NCBI GenBank assembly: GCA_019914995.1
Contig: CM034138.1
Span: 5,157,903-5,221,902 of the forward strand
From: Acanthochlamys bracteata
Lineage: Eukaryota; Streptophyta; Magnoliopsida; Pandanales; Velloziaceae
Length of the DNA stretch: 64,000 nt
Direction of reading: 5' to 3'
The position numbers were made by a program, and so were the translations under genes. Positions 34,561-46,093 of this stretch are shown in pieces; within the stretch, counting starts at the first letter, position 1; each line of letters begins with the position of its first letter. The notes below the pieces were generated by a model, which saw nothing but the letters and a program-made list of their open reading frames with translations, was not told where the DNA came from and did not search any database.

Positions 34561-36559
34561 TGCACATCTAAACGTTAATGGCGAGAAGTCGAAGGAGGTG
34601 AGCGCACAGGTTTAACCCAACGTTAGTGCGATGCATAGTCTAGGAGATGTGCACACATGCTCACAAGTGTTTGTCTACATATGGGTGGCGTTTCTGACTT
34701 TCAATCATGTTCGACCAAAGTCGGCCAAGATTTGTAAAGGCATGGATTGAGGTCGAGAGTTTGGGGACCTCGATACAACGCGCATTAACATTATAAGATA
34801 CTCATTGATTATATACGGATACTTGTATGTCGTCGACAGATGACCTTCTTTCACACAACAATCATCATTTTAAAAATGCTATTACTAAATACAGTCCGTG
34901 TAGATGGAGACGTCATTACTACCTACTTTGAGTAGCATTTGTCATGTCAAGAAGTAAAAAATTGGCTTTTCCCAAAACGAAATTGAAAAATAACACTTGT
35001 ACATAATAGAACACATGTGGGTACATGTTGGTGTGAATATAACACGAAAGGGATGATTAACGTCAGACTAAATTGATGATGTTAGGATGATACAAGCGTA
35101 AATCCATACTTTTCAACATTACCTCGTTGCCTAAGCACACTTATAGGTGTCATGAGGTCAGCGAAAACCACCAAAATACTTTTGGACATCCAATTTCAAT
35201 AGGCTGAGTCTCTTGCTTCATCTAGTCCTTCACCCACTGCCGTAACCGGATGCCATCGCCTTCCGATGGCATGTCGTCAGGGTTATACATGCCAGATCAA
35301 ATGGATGTTGATGCACTAGGAACATCCTCTTCTTCCTTCGGCTTTTTTCAATAAATTATGCATGTGCTATATCCGATTCGGCATGCATGTGCTTGACTTA
35401 ATTCTTTTATTAATTTAATTTTCTTTAGTTAACTTCATTTTTTATTAATTTTATTCTTTCATTCCTCTTCCTATCGATCCTTCGTAGTCCTAAGTATAGA
35501 CCTCATTTGAAGAACTTTTGACCACTGTATGGAGTTTTCAGCTGCTTTCTATTTTGACAAAAGTCGACCTTATACCATATGTCGATCTTATGACTCATTC
35601 GATCATATATGATCCCAGTTTGACATGGTTTCACCATAGATCAACCGTATTTGATCCAGTGCTAACCCAAGTATGTCCGTATGACTACATTTCATCATTT
35701 CGTCAACATGCACATTGGCCTTTGCACACTCTTGCTTGTTCTTTGCAAGGGATATCCTTTACTCAACATTACTCTTTCAGGTGGCAGCGCCGTATGCACG
35801 CATCACGTAGCCATGTTGAAGTCATTTGTATTCATCTCGAGCTCATCGTTCTAATGTTCTTCATATCACTAAAGTGACTAGTGACTAAACAACCCATAAC
35901 TATGGCGCTCTATTAAGTATTATCCAGTGTATGTAACGTTTGAGTGAACCTATGCCTTCTGTCTCCTTTTCAACTCTCACCATGAGTGTGTCTTGCAATT
36001 TCGCTTGCTCCAAATCCATTAGAGATATGATGCGGATGGAGGCTACATAAGCCCACCAGTAAAATTGATTAGACAACTCATAATATGGCACTTTCTTTTT
36101 CTATTCTTACAAACGCTTGGCAGAGCTTGTGGAATATTGTGAATAGACCGTCATGCAGTGAACATCACAGTTTTCATTCAATTCACATGATCTTCTAAGT
36201 CTGGCCGATCTGATTATTGATGCAAAGTGAGATAGTAATGTGATTGATGACAAAAGCTTCAAAGAAATAAATGTTCATGAGATCTACTAGATACAAAATA
36301 TCTACAGTCTATCGCGTTATCTTTTAATGATTTGATCTAGCCAAAGAGACAATAGAAATGGTCGTCAACTCTTTCTGTTGGACTTCTTTTAGAGAAGTAA
36401 TCGAACAGAAAGGGTCGAACACCCCTAAACCACGTCGCACATGGTTGAAGTCTAATGCATAACCGAACAAGTGACAAAAGGTATTTTTGTCATATTTTCA
36501 AAACCTCTAACCGACTAAAGGGACAGCGATGATTTTGTTCAACCTTAAGTATAAGGCAT

Positions 36560-37160
36560 CATCATCAACGATCAGCATTTGCCTGAGGCTCAATTGACTG
36601 AAGAGGAACTAGTTCATTTTGAATTCTTTTACAAAAGATGGAAAAGAACTTAAATGCATCATTTTTAAGCCAAAGGAAGAATACCCAACAATACCTGGAA
36701 TAATCGTCAACGATTACATAGAAATAATATTTACCACCAATGCTTGCTGTTTGGGTTTGTCCAAACAAGTCTAAGTGCAATAATTGTAGTAGCCTTAGTG
36801 GAACCATCTTGCTTAGGTTTGAACGAAGACCTTGTATGTTTGCTTTTCACACATGTGTCACAAAGGTTCTCTAAACTGAAACTAATTTCAGGTAACCCCG
36901 AAACAAGTTTCCATCTGGATAATTTGGTTAGGTGCTTTGTATTACAGTGTCCAAGCCTTCTATGCCAAAGTCTAGACGTTTCCTGCTGGCTGGCTACAAG
37001 ACACAACCTCATGTTATCGAAATCTTCAAGGTAAATAACATGTATGTTACCTTCTCGGTTCCCTTGAAGGATTCTTTTCCAGAGTCTTTGTTGATGACTG
37101 AACATGTATTCTTTTTGAAGATTACATCCATTCCAATATCACAAAATTGAATTATGCTGA
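36560..37160 (-). pseudogene. GAG-pre-integrase and integrase start of the minus-strand Copia
   Basis: The motif LWHRRLGHCN and a CxxC-type LCDTCVKSKHTRSSF mark the pre-integrase zinc region. HLDLFGQTQT and DDYSRYCWVFFL mark the beginning of the integrase core. Recognisable similarity ends near 36560. Confidence 0.85.
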
Positions 37161-37170
37161 GAAGGTTATG

Positions 37171-37738
37171 TAGGGGTGGCAAATTTCGACTTGACCCGAA
37201 AACCCGACTCGAAATCGATCCGAAAAGGTCGGGTTCGGGTCAAGCCTTAGTCGGATTTGGGTCGATTTCGGGTCGACCCGAAAATGAATCAAAAAATTTA
37301 AGCGGGTTCGGGTTGACCCGAAAATGATCAGTTTAACCCGTTTAACTATTTCTATAGTATATATTACTTAATAATTAGAAAAAAATAGGAAAAAATTTAA
37401 ATTTAATTTGTATATATATTTTTTTAATTTATCTTAATTTTAACTAATTTTTATTTAATTTATAAATTTGTCAAAATTAATATTTTTTCTTTTTAAATAT
37501 ATCATAATTAATAATTTTGATATATTATTATTAAAAATTAATATTTATAATTTTTATTTAATAATTTAATTATTAAATGGGTCGACCCGAGTTTGACCCG
37601 GTTATAAATAGGTTGGATTAGGGTTGACAATTTTGACCCATATAAATAAATGGGTCAGGTTTAGGATTGAACATTTTTGACCCGGTTATTATATGGGTCG
37701 ATCCGGAACCGACCCATGAACCCATATTGCCACCCCTA
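37171..37738. mobile_element. hAT-type MITE with 8-bp target duplication
   Basis: Terminal inverted repeats TAGGGGTGGCAA (37171-37182) and TTGCCACCCCTA (37727-37738) are flanked by AGGTTATG (37163-37170) and AGGTTGTG (37739-37746), an 8-bp duplication with one mismatch. TAGGG ends and 8-bp duplications are typical of hAT. The interior is AT-rich with outer arms full of GGGTCGACCCG-type palindromic words, and it has no coding capacity. It lies between the protease and pre-integrase regions of the minus-strand Copia. Confidence 0.9.
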
Positions 37739-37746
37739 AGGTTGTG

Positions 37747-38434
37747 TTTCAAACTCTGCCAAAATAGAACATTGTCAACGCTGCAAAATTTTTCCTTACC
37801 GATCCTACCTATTCCAGTCATTTTGCACTTGCTATTGTCTCCAAGTGTATCGCTGCCTCCTTGGTATGCTTTCAGATGGATAAAGTTCTTAACATCAATC
37901 ATGTGTCCAGAACAACCATTGTAATGCCGCTTTGATTTGCAAAGGTTGGTGGCTAAAAGACATACCTGCAGAAACCATTTCAAGTTTTAGGTATGCAAAT
38001 TTCTTTGGGTCCTTTTGAGTTAGCTGGTCGAATGGACCCATTAAGAACCCATAGTTGTTTAGCTTTCTTTTCATTATGTTTGTACCAAGAAGATTTTATA
38101 GTATGACATTTTTTATGCAATGGAAGATTTGCTTACTGTTCTAAAATCTTTACTGCTCTCCGTTCTCTGGTTAGGAAAGTAACCAACGCTTTCTTTTCTG
38201 AAAATTCCTTTGTGTGCCAAGCATTATATCAAGCCTTTCTTTACCTCTATCAAACTTAGCAAGTGAAGCATTCAAATCATTGATTTTTCAGTCATTTCCA
38301 AATTGGTTTTCTCAGGCATTCGTTTTCAGATTGAAGTTTTTCAATGCTATCAGGCAGTTCATCGTATAACTCAGTGAGTTTTACATTTTTTGATCTTAGG
38401 CTTTCATTCTCGGCATGCAATTTGTGAGATTCAG
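37747..38434 (-). pseudogene. Protease-like region and 3' gag of the minus-strand Copia, left part
   Basis: On the minus strand, CSGHMIDVKNF and DNSKCKMTGIGRIG match the protease region of the first Copia (HMTGN and DDNSKCKVIGMGKIG near 3297-3400). The part nearest 38434 encodes a heptad-like LTELYDELPDSIEKLQSENE stretch, corresponding to the coiled-coil part of gag. It stops abruptly at the Tekay insertion. Confidence 0.75.
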
Positions 38435-40937
38435 TGTAATACTTATAGTTTTGTGGGATGCAGAAAGCTATTGTAAGATATAGTGGCCCTAATATGCAAT
38501 GTCCAATTCTTTTAATTTCTTTTCCTTCTTCTTCTTCCCCCTCTCTGCCTGCTCGACAGTGCTCCACCCCTCTTCCTTCCAGCTCCTCTCCGGCGTCAAA
38601 TCGACCTTCTCCGGCGACGGTCATCCCCTCCAACAACTACGTTCATCATCTTTTCCCTTCGGGTATCACTATTACGGCTCCAGCGAGCTCCACCACGAAG
38701 GATAGAAAAAACTAGAATTTTATCCGGCCGTTTCGCCGACGATCCGGCGACGGTGAGTAGATAGAAATATTCCCCTCAACTTGCTAAGTCTTTTCCCTCA
38801 TTTAATTGCGTTGATTTTCAGCTCCGGCGCTTGATATCGCGTGAGTTCGCCGCCGGATATTATTTCGTGATTCCGGCTGCCGACGACAAAATTGAAGCTC
38901 GTCTCGTCTATTCCATTGGATTCTACTAGCAGTGTTGGTCATTTTTACTACTTTGAACGCTTTTGGCCGGAACCCTAGCTCTCCGGAATCCACCAAACTT
39001 TTCGGCGACTCGGTTAGGTGAGTTAAAAATACTTGCTTCGCGTATTTTTTAAATATTGTTAGATGAATTATTAATTCGTTTCGTTTTAGAAAATCGTTGG
39101 ATTGAAAATACGCAAGTTGTTGCCGATTCAAGTCGTTTTAGCATTCGATCGTCTCACCTCGTCGGTAAGCTTCTTGGATTCGTTAGTTAGTATTTATTGT
39201 GTAGTGGATTAGAAATTTGAATAAACCGTTGAACGAATGAAATTCTAGAATGGTTCACCGTATGCTATTGAACCTTGGACTCAAACTTAGTTCGATATTT
39301 ATTGCAAGTATTTGATTTAGCTTTCATTAGCGTGCTTATTATTGAATATGCCCGTATGCATGTTATGTGGTACGAGTGACTTGAGTTCGGACGATGCGGG
39401 ATAGAGTTGACAGTTGATATAAATACTTATTTGGACTACAGGTGAGAGTTACCGTGCCACCTTTTATTGCTAGATTAACGTTAGACCTTCGGCACAGGTA
39501 CCATTCACTTTGAAAATTCTGGCGTACTTTGTCATTCTCGTTATATATTATGATTTATCCTTAATGCTATATATGCCTGTACATGCTTAGCTTTATTTCA
39601 CATCATGTTTATGGTTAGTACTAGCATGTTTGTATATTGTAGACTGTGGCATAATTATGAGAATATGCTATATACATATCAATATTTTTCTTTCATATAT
39701 GGATAAGTATAATCACGATAGCATTGAAGGTATTGGGAATAGCTTGTTCATTGAGTGAAAACCTCTTATACTGCATCTACTTGTTAGGGACTGCATTGGT
39801 ATGGGACAATGCAGAACCTAATAGGTACTGTCATAACCTATTATATTATGTATGCTTGAATGAGATATTGATACGGTGGGTCCTATGAGATACTGGACAC
39901 CGAAATATATGGATAGTTAATGGGTCCCAAGACATACTGGGCATCGAGTTATAAGATATGAATTGCCGGTGAATCCCAGAACATACTAGGCACTGAGCTG
40001 TGATGATATTGCTTGCCGGTGGGTCCCAAGACATACTGGGCACCGAACTTGCTTGTGGCTTGATATATATAAAAGTATTACGTATGTGTGCTTGTATGAT
40101 ATACCCGATAACGTGATGTGAGTTGGAGATGTGATCTCACTCGATCGTCTATCTGGTATGATTGTTACACTTGATGCATCCGCATACATCATTACATATA
40201 TTTGCTTGCATGGGTGCATTCTATATATGTATATATATTATAGCCTTGAGAGTGTTGCATAATATTGCTTCGTATTATCGTATATCTCTGCTAAGAACTA
40301 AGTCGGTATGGGACGATCCAGGACTTAGTAGAATCTGATCTGATCTATCGTTGCATCTGCTTCATGTAGATAGTACTATAATATCTAGTTAATGCAATAA
40401 CTATCTAAATTGGGCATTCTGCTGTTTTATCTCACTGAGACTGGGCTCACCCTATTTTTTCTTCTTTGGCCTCCCCCAGATAGGTCAGAAGCTAGCGGCT
40501 GATTAGATTCGATATTGCTGGACCGAGAGCGTACAGAGGGTATTTTATAAATCTTTTGGCATGTAGTTAGCTCTGTAATCCTCGAAGGACATTGACTTTT
40601 CTTATACTTTATTATATGTGGTATTACGATGGTATTTATTTTGGATTGTAATAGGTTTTGGTGGCTACCGGTAGCCCGTAGATATTTTTTACTGGTTTTA
40701 GTATTTATATGATTTTGTTTATTTGTTCTGTTTTGTCGTTATTAAATGACTTATTATGGTACAGGGTTTCACTTGAAATTATAGGAATGGTTTTGCCGAA
40801 AGTTGATTTTTTTGGAGATATTTGGTGAACCGTTTATGGTATTTTTGGATCAGGCTTACTGGATTGGGCCGAATTTGGGCCTTATCTAGACTCGATTTAG
40901 TCCAGTATCGGTCAGGGTCTAGTTTTGGATCTTGACA
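38435..40937 (+). repeat. 5' LTR of the Tekay element
   Basis: It starts TGTAATACTT and ends GATCTTGACA, about 2503 bp. It aligns throughout with 46094-48577. The first 500 bp contain a C/T-rich stretch and CCGGCGACGG words. The centre holds the subrepeat array and the right part the conserved GAGACTGGGCTCACC block. Confidence 0.95.
39868..40050 (+). repeat. LTR-internal subrepeats, 5' LTR
   Basis: Four units of about 48 bp with the core GACATACTGGGCACCGA and spacer GGTGGGTCCCA. It is conserved in all better-preserved Tekay-type LTRs here. Confidence 0.85.
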
Positions 40938-40940
40938 ATA

Positions 40941-40953
40941 AGGTATCAGAGCT
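40941..40953 (+). other. Primer-binding site of the Tekay element
   Basis: AGGTATCAGAGC lies three bases after the 5' LTR and matches the plant initiator-Met tRNA primer site apart from its first base. Confidence 0.85.
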
Positions 40954-41047
40954 AAGTCGGTCTTAAGAGATTACAGAGCTTAGGTTAATTGCATTTGCAT
41001 AATTCGATTTGTTTCGTTTTAACGATAGAATTTTATATAGGATTTAC

Positions 41048-42480
41048 GATGCCGCCTAGACGTAGACGAGAAAGTTCGTCCACAAGTTCCGGAGTTACTA
41101 CGGGGGTTAGAGGACGCACTTCTGCGCGTCGTGCATCTTCCACGAGATCTACAGCTCCCTAGGCGAGTAGTAGTGGAGGTTCTATAGCTGATTGAGAGCT
41201 GAGATGGACACTTCTCGTGAGCAGATGATGCGTGTAGTTCAGCAGTCAGTGTCAGCAGCTTTTGCTCAGGCAACAAACTTAGGTGATAAACCTAGTGGAC
41301 CTGCAGTTTCTACTTTAAAAGATCCTCTAGTGCCCGAGGATAGTGCGCCAGTTGTTCAGGAACAACAGACTCCGGCGATGGTGACTGGTTCAGGTGATAC
41401 TCAAGGTGTTCTGGGAGGTTCAGTCACTGTTCCTTAATAGGTGTTTATTAGAATGTTTATGGAACAAAACCCGACTCAGTTTTATGGAGAACACTATGAG
41501 GATCGTGAGATATTTCTCGCCAAACTACGTAAAATCAAGGATGTGCTACACTGCTCCCCTAGAGGATGCTAGAATTTGCTGTGTACCGATTGGAAGGCTT
41601 AGCCCAATCCTGGTATGAGACAGTGATGAGTTCTAAAGCAGCGAATGCGGGCCCTATGATATGGATTGAGTTTCAGGAGTTTTTCTCGACAGGTTCCTTC
41701 CCATTAGTTTGAGGGATAATAGGGTTGAGTATGAAGAGAGCAAACAACAGTTGGACATGCCTCTTTGGGAGTACATTCAGGAGTTCAACAGATGCATACC
41801 CTATGCGTCTCATTTGTTTAATACGGAGAAGGAGAAGATTCGTCGTTTTATGAATGGCTTGAACCGCGAATTATTTTTGGCTCTTTGTGGCTCTTCTTTG
41901 GAGACAGTTGCACAAAATTTTGATGCTGCTGTTAAAGCAGAAGCCGGACTTATAACTCGAGGTGAAATGGAACCTAAGAGGTTGAGAATAGGTGGGCAGC
42001 CTAGTCGTGCTACTTCAAAGAGAGGAAGATAGGGCCAGAGATATGGACAGAAATAAAGCCAGAGACAAGTTCAAGGACAGATGCAGATTCATAGAGTGCC
42101 GTATTGCAGAGATTGTGGACGTCATCATTTTGCACCTTGTCCCCTCTCACGTACTGGTTGCTTTAATTGTGGCTTGGAAGGCCATCATAAGTATGAGTGT
42201 CCTTATGCTCCGGTATAAGCAGGACACAGTAGAGGATTCTTACCCCAGCCGGCTCTTCCAGCACCTGCGCCTATCGCTGCACAGCCCTTAGATCAGCGTG
42301 CTCCTTATAAAGGTGAACGAGGGCGAGGTGGCCGTGCCCGAGGGTTTAGGCGAGGTCATCAGATCCGTGGTGGTTGTGGAGCTTATAGAGGAGGACCCAT
42401 CTTAATGCAATCTGTTAGTACACCTGCTACTACTCTAGTTGCCGTAGCTACGTTGTGCGCTGTGACTCATCGGGATGCTT
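41048..42480 (+). pseudogene. gag region of the Tekay element
   Basis: A Ser/Arg-rich start (PRRRRESS) is followed by a retrotransposon gag domain, with MPLWEYIQEFNRC near 41755 and RFMNGLNRELFLAL near 41845. A CCHC knuckle, CFNCGLEGHHKYEC, lies near 42171-42213, preceded by a CxxCGRHHFAPC half. This is the capsid/nucleocapsid part in the family. Confidence 0.85.
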
Positions 42481-42639
42481 AGGCATCGAATGCGGTTGTG
42501 ACTGGTATATTTTTATTCGTTTTTATAAGTTTATGATTTCTGTATCGCATGGATAATGTGTGATTCTATTTGCTTTATGTCAATATAGGGATTAGATTTT
42601 AAATCATGCTATAGGTATTAGGAATTCGTGACTTTGACG

Positions 42640-42960
42640 TTTCAGGCATAGTGATGATTCTTGGTGAAAGAGCGAACGCGTTGTTTGATTCTGATTCAAC
42701 ACACTCTTACGTGTCACGTGTCTTCGCCTCTAAGATTCATGCTAATTCGGAACCATTAGCGACTCCTTTCATGGTGTCAACGCCGACGAATGATGTGTTC
42801 CGAGCGGATTTGGTGATTAGCGCTTGTGTGGTTGAGATCGAGGGTCATGAGATGCCGGCCAATTTGATATTATTGGATATGACAGATTTTGATGCTCCTT
42901 GGGATGGATTGGCTCGCCTCTTATCATGCTTCGGTAGATTGCTTTAGCAAATCTGTGAAG
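42640..42960 (+). pseudogene. Aspartic protease region of the Tekay element
   Basis: ALFDSDSTHSYVS near 42670 corresponds to the ALxDSGATHSF active-site region of Ty3/gypsy proteases. It is followed by the usual ANLILLDMTDFD block near 42855. Confidence 0.82.
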
Positions 42961-43089
42961 TTCCGAATAGACGGGGAGCTTGAGTGTAGCTTTCAAGGAG
43001 ATCATCCTACGGCTCCTAATAACTTGATCTCTTGGTTAGATGCCCGTGATTGTTGAGGAAGGGGTATAGTTCTTATCTTGCCTGGGTTT

Positions 43090-44040
43090 GTGATCGCAGT
43101 AGTTCGGAAAGCGAAATTAATGCAATCCTAGTGGTACGAGATTTTCTAGAGGTGTTTCCTGAGGATCTTGAGAAACTACCACCGGACAGGGAGGTTGAGT
43201 TTTGTATTGACTTGGTGCCTAGTGCAAATCCAATCTCTATGTCTCCGTACCGTATGTCTCCTACTGAGTTGAAAGAATTGAAGAGTCAACTTGATGATCT
43301 TTTAGAGAAGGGTTTTATTCGTCCTAGTGTATCTCCTTGGGGTGCACCTGTCTTATTTGTGCGGAAGAAGGACGGATCCCTTAAAATGTGCGTTGACTAT
43401 AGATAGCTAAATAAGGTAACGGTTCGGAACTGGTACCCTCTACCCCAGATAGACGATTTGTTTGATCAGCTTGAGGGAGCATGTTGCTTCTCGAAGATCG
43501 ATCTTCGTTCGGGGTACTACTAGTTGAAGGTGAGGGGAGAAGACATACCAAAGATAGCTTTCAGAACTAGATATGGGCACTATGAATTTTTGGTGATGTC
43601 CTTCGGGTTAACTAATGCTTCTACAGCTTTTTTGGACCTTATGAATAGGGTGTTCAAGCCATACCTGGATAGGTTCGTGGTTATTTTTATCGACGATGTA
43701 TTAGTTTACTCCAGGAGTAAGGAGGAGCATGCTGAGCATTTGCGGGTTGTATTTAGATATTGAAAAAGAAAGAATTATATGCCAAGCTGTCTAAGTGTGA
43801 GTTTTGGCTGGATCGTGTTACCTTTTTAGGACACGTTGTTTTCGGATCAGGTATTACTGTGGACCTACAGAAATAGAGGTTATAAAGAACTGGGGTAGAC
43901 CAAAGAATGTCGTAGAGGTTCGTAGTTTTCTTGGATTAGCTGGATATTATAGAAGATTTGTTCAGGATTTTTCCAAGATAGCTACACCCTTGACTGGTTT
44001 GACTTCTAAGGGAGTAAAGTTTCTTTAGAACGATAAGTTT
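43090..44040 (+). pseudogene. Reverse transcriptase region of the Tekay element
   Basis: Characteristic motifs are [72 protein letters not shown], the catalytic [11 protein letters not shown] near 43686, and [16 protein letters not shown] near 43929. All are standard Ty3/gypsy RT blocks. Confidence 0.92.
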
Positions 44041-44114
44041 GAGGAGAGCTTCCAAAAATTAAACGCATGTTTGACTTCAGCGCCAGTCCTTGTACTATCG
44101 GTTAGCAGGGGTGG

Positions 44115-44480
44115 TTTTTAAGTGTATTGTGATGCATCTAGAGTTGGCTTGGGTTGTGTGTTAATGCAGCAGGGTCGTGTCATTGCTTACGCCTCTCGAC
44201 AGCTTATGAAGCATGAGCAAAATTATCCAACGCATGATTTGGAATTAGCCTCTGTTGTATTTGCACTTAAGATCTGGAGGCATTACTTGTATGGTAAGTC
44301 GTACGAGATTTATACTGATCATAAGAGCTTAAAATATATTTTTGATCAGAAAGAACTAAATTTGAGGCAGAGGCGTTGGTTAGAACTGTTGAAGGATTAC
44401 GATTGCACGATTCTCTATCATCTGGGGAAAGCCAACGTGGTGGCAGATGCTTTAAGTCGTAAGTCCCAAGGGAGTTTGGC
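44115..44480 (+). pseudogene. RNase H region of the Tekay element
   Basis: [51 protein letters not shown] and [12 protein letters not shown] form the usual gypsy RNase H series. Confidence 0.92.
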
Positions 44481-44769
44481 CCATCTTACGGCGGTACCTC
44501 GACCTCTAGCTTATGACCTAGGTTGGCTTCAGTTGAGTGGCTTGAGATTGGAGGCTAGACCTGGGGCTTGGTTTGCCCACTTGGCGGTGCGTTCTGTTTT
44601 GACGGATAGGATTATGGCTGGACAGAAGCGGGACCCGCAGTTGACTAAGTTAGCCGATCAAGTCAAAGCGGGTGTTGTCAAGGAGTTTTTTGTTGACGCT
44701 GATGGTATTGTTTGGTGTGGCTCCAGGTTACGTGTTCCAGATGCGATGATCTGCGTTGTGAGATTTTAG

Positions 44770-45780
44770 AGGAGGCACATAAGTCTGCATATTCAGTTCA
44801 TCCGGGTTCTACTAAGATGTATCATGATTTGAAGCAATTATATTGGTGGAGTGGTTTGAAGAGAGACGTTGCCGATTATGTCTCTCGTTGCCTCACTTGT
44901 CAATCTGTAAAGGCAGAACATTGAAAGCCTAGAGGATTGTTGCAGTCTTTACCTATTCCCGAGTGGAAGTGGGACCATATTTGTATGGATTTCGTGACAG
45001 GACTACCTCGAACTTTGCAAGGTATGATTTCATTTAGGTGATTGTGGATCGATTGACCAAGAGTGCACATTTCTTACCCTTTTGGACCACTTACGATGCG
45101 ACTCGATATGCAGAGTTATATGTGAAGGAGATAGTGAAGTTGCACGGTATTCCTTTGACGATTGTTTTAGATCGTGGGTCACAGTTCACTTCTCGTTTTT
45201 GGGGTAAGGTCCAGCGAGCACTTGATACCCAATTGGCTTACAGTACAGCTTTTTATCTGCAGACAGACGGGCAATCTGAGCGTACGATTCAGACTTTAGA
45301 AGACATGTTACGCTCTTGTGCACTCGAGTTGGGACAATCTTGGGATCAACATTTGTCGCTAGTGGAGTTTGCCTATAATAACAGCTTTTATGCTAGTATT
45401 CAAATGGCACCGTTTGAGGTCTTATACGGTAGGAAGTGTAGATCACCAGTTTGTTGGTTCGAAACTCGAGAAGTTGATAAACTTTCGCCAGATATTATTC
45501 GTGACACTACTGAGAAGATTAAGCTAGTCCGAGAGCAAATGGCTGCAGCTTAGAGTAGACAGAAAGCCTATGCCGATCCTAAGCGTCGTGCGATATCTTT
45601 TTCTATCGGCGATGAGGTCTTTTTGCGAGTTTCCCCAATGAAAGGTATTCTGCGATTTGGAAAGAAGGGGAAGGTCAACCCTAGATTCATTGGCCCCTTT
45701 GAGATCATAGAACGCATAGGCGAGGTTACTTGTAGGTTAGCCTTGCCGTCGAGTTTAGCATGTGTGCATCTGGTGTTTCA
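44770..45780 (+). pseudogene. Integrase region of the Tekay element
   Basis: The HHCC zinc region includes [20 protein letters not shown] and [11 protein letters not shown]. The core follows with DRLTKSAHFLPF, DRGSQFTSRFW and TDGQSERTIQTLEDMLRSC, carrying the D,D-35-E type signature. Confidence 0.92.
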
Positions 45781-46012
45781 TGTATCGATGCTTCGTAGGT
45801 GCTTGCGTGATCCGTCTCACTTGGTCGAGCCAATTGTTGGGCAGATACGAGAAGATCTAACTTATGAGGAACTTCCAGAGGCTATTTTAGACCGTCAGAT
45901 ACGTCGATTACCGTACCGAGAGTTACCTTTTGTTTTGGTACTACGGAAGAACCATTCGCGTAGGGAAACAATGTGGGAGTTAGAAGCTGAAATGGAAGCG
46001 AAATATCCTTAG
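45780..46012 (+). pseudogene. C-terminal chromodomain-like part of Tekay integrase
   Basis: HVSMLRRCLRDPSHL is followed by EELPEAILDRQIRRLPYREL and ETMWELEAEMEAKYP. The pattern IxDR...VLWRNH..EATWExE..M is the Tekay-type chromodomain end, thought to guide integration into heterochromatin. Confidence 0.8.
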
Positions 46013-46077
46013 TTATTCACCTATTGAGGTATAAGTTCTTCTCTTCGTTTATTTGAAAATTCGAGGACGAATTTTTA

Positions 46078-46093
46078 AATAAGAGGGTTATAT
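46078..46093 (+). other. Polypurine tract of the Tekay element
   Basis: AATAAGAGGG followed by TTATAT directly precedes the 3' LTR. The upstream GAGGACGAATTT words are usual at this place in Tekay elements. Confidence 0.65.

Larger units (their letters stand above)
33030..36559. other. Unassigned repeat-like sequence
   Basis: No recognisable protein. It holds one diverged repeat pair (33526 and 34466, listed separately). An open stretch at 35518-35877 has no family resemblance. The stretch 35380-35470 is T-rich. Confidence 0.35.

Noticed and set aside
35518-35877. A 119-codon open stretch on the plus strand
   Set aside because: No family resemblance, no supporting signals, and surrounding sequence is repeat-like; not called as a gene.
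38458-38715. Pro/Ser-rich open stretches in the LTR start, also at 46117, 23617 and 24108
   Set aside because: They lie inside LTRs, are found in overlapping frames, and reflect C/T-rich sequence.
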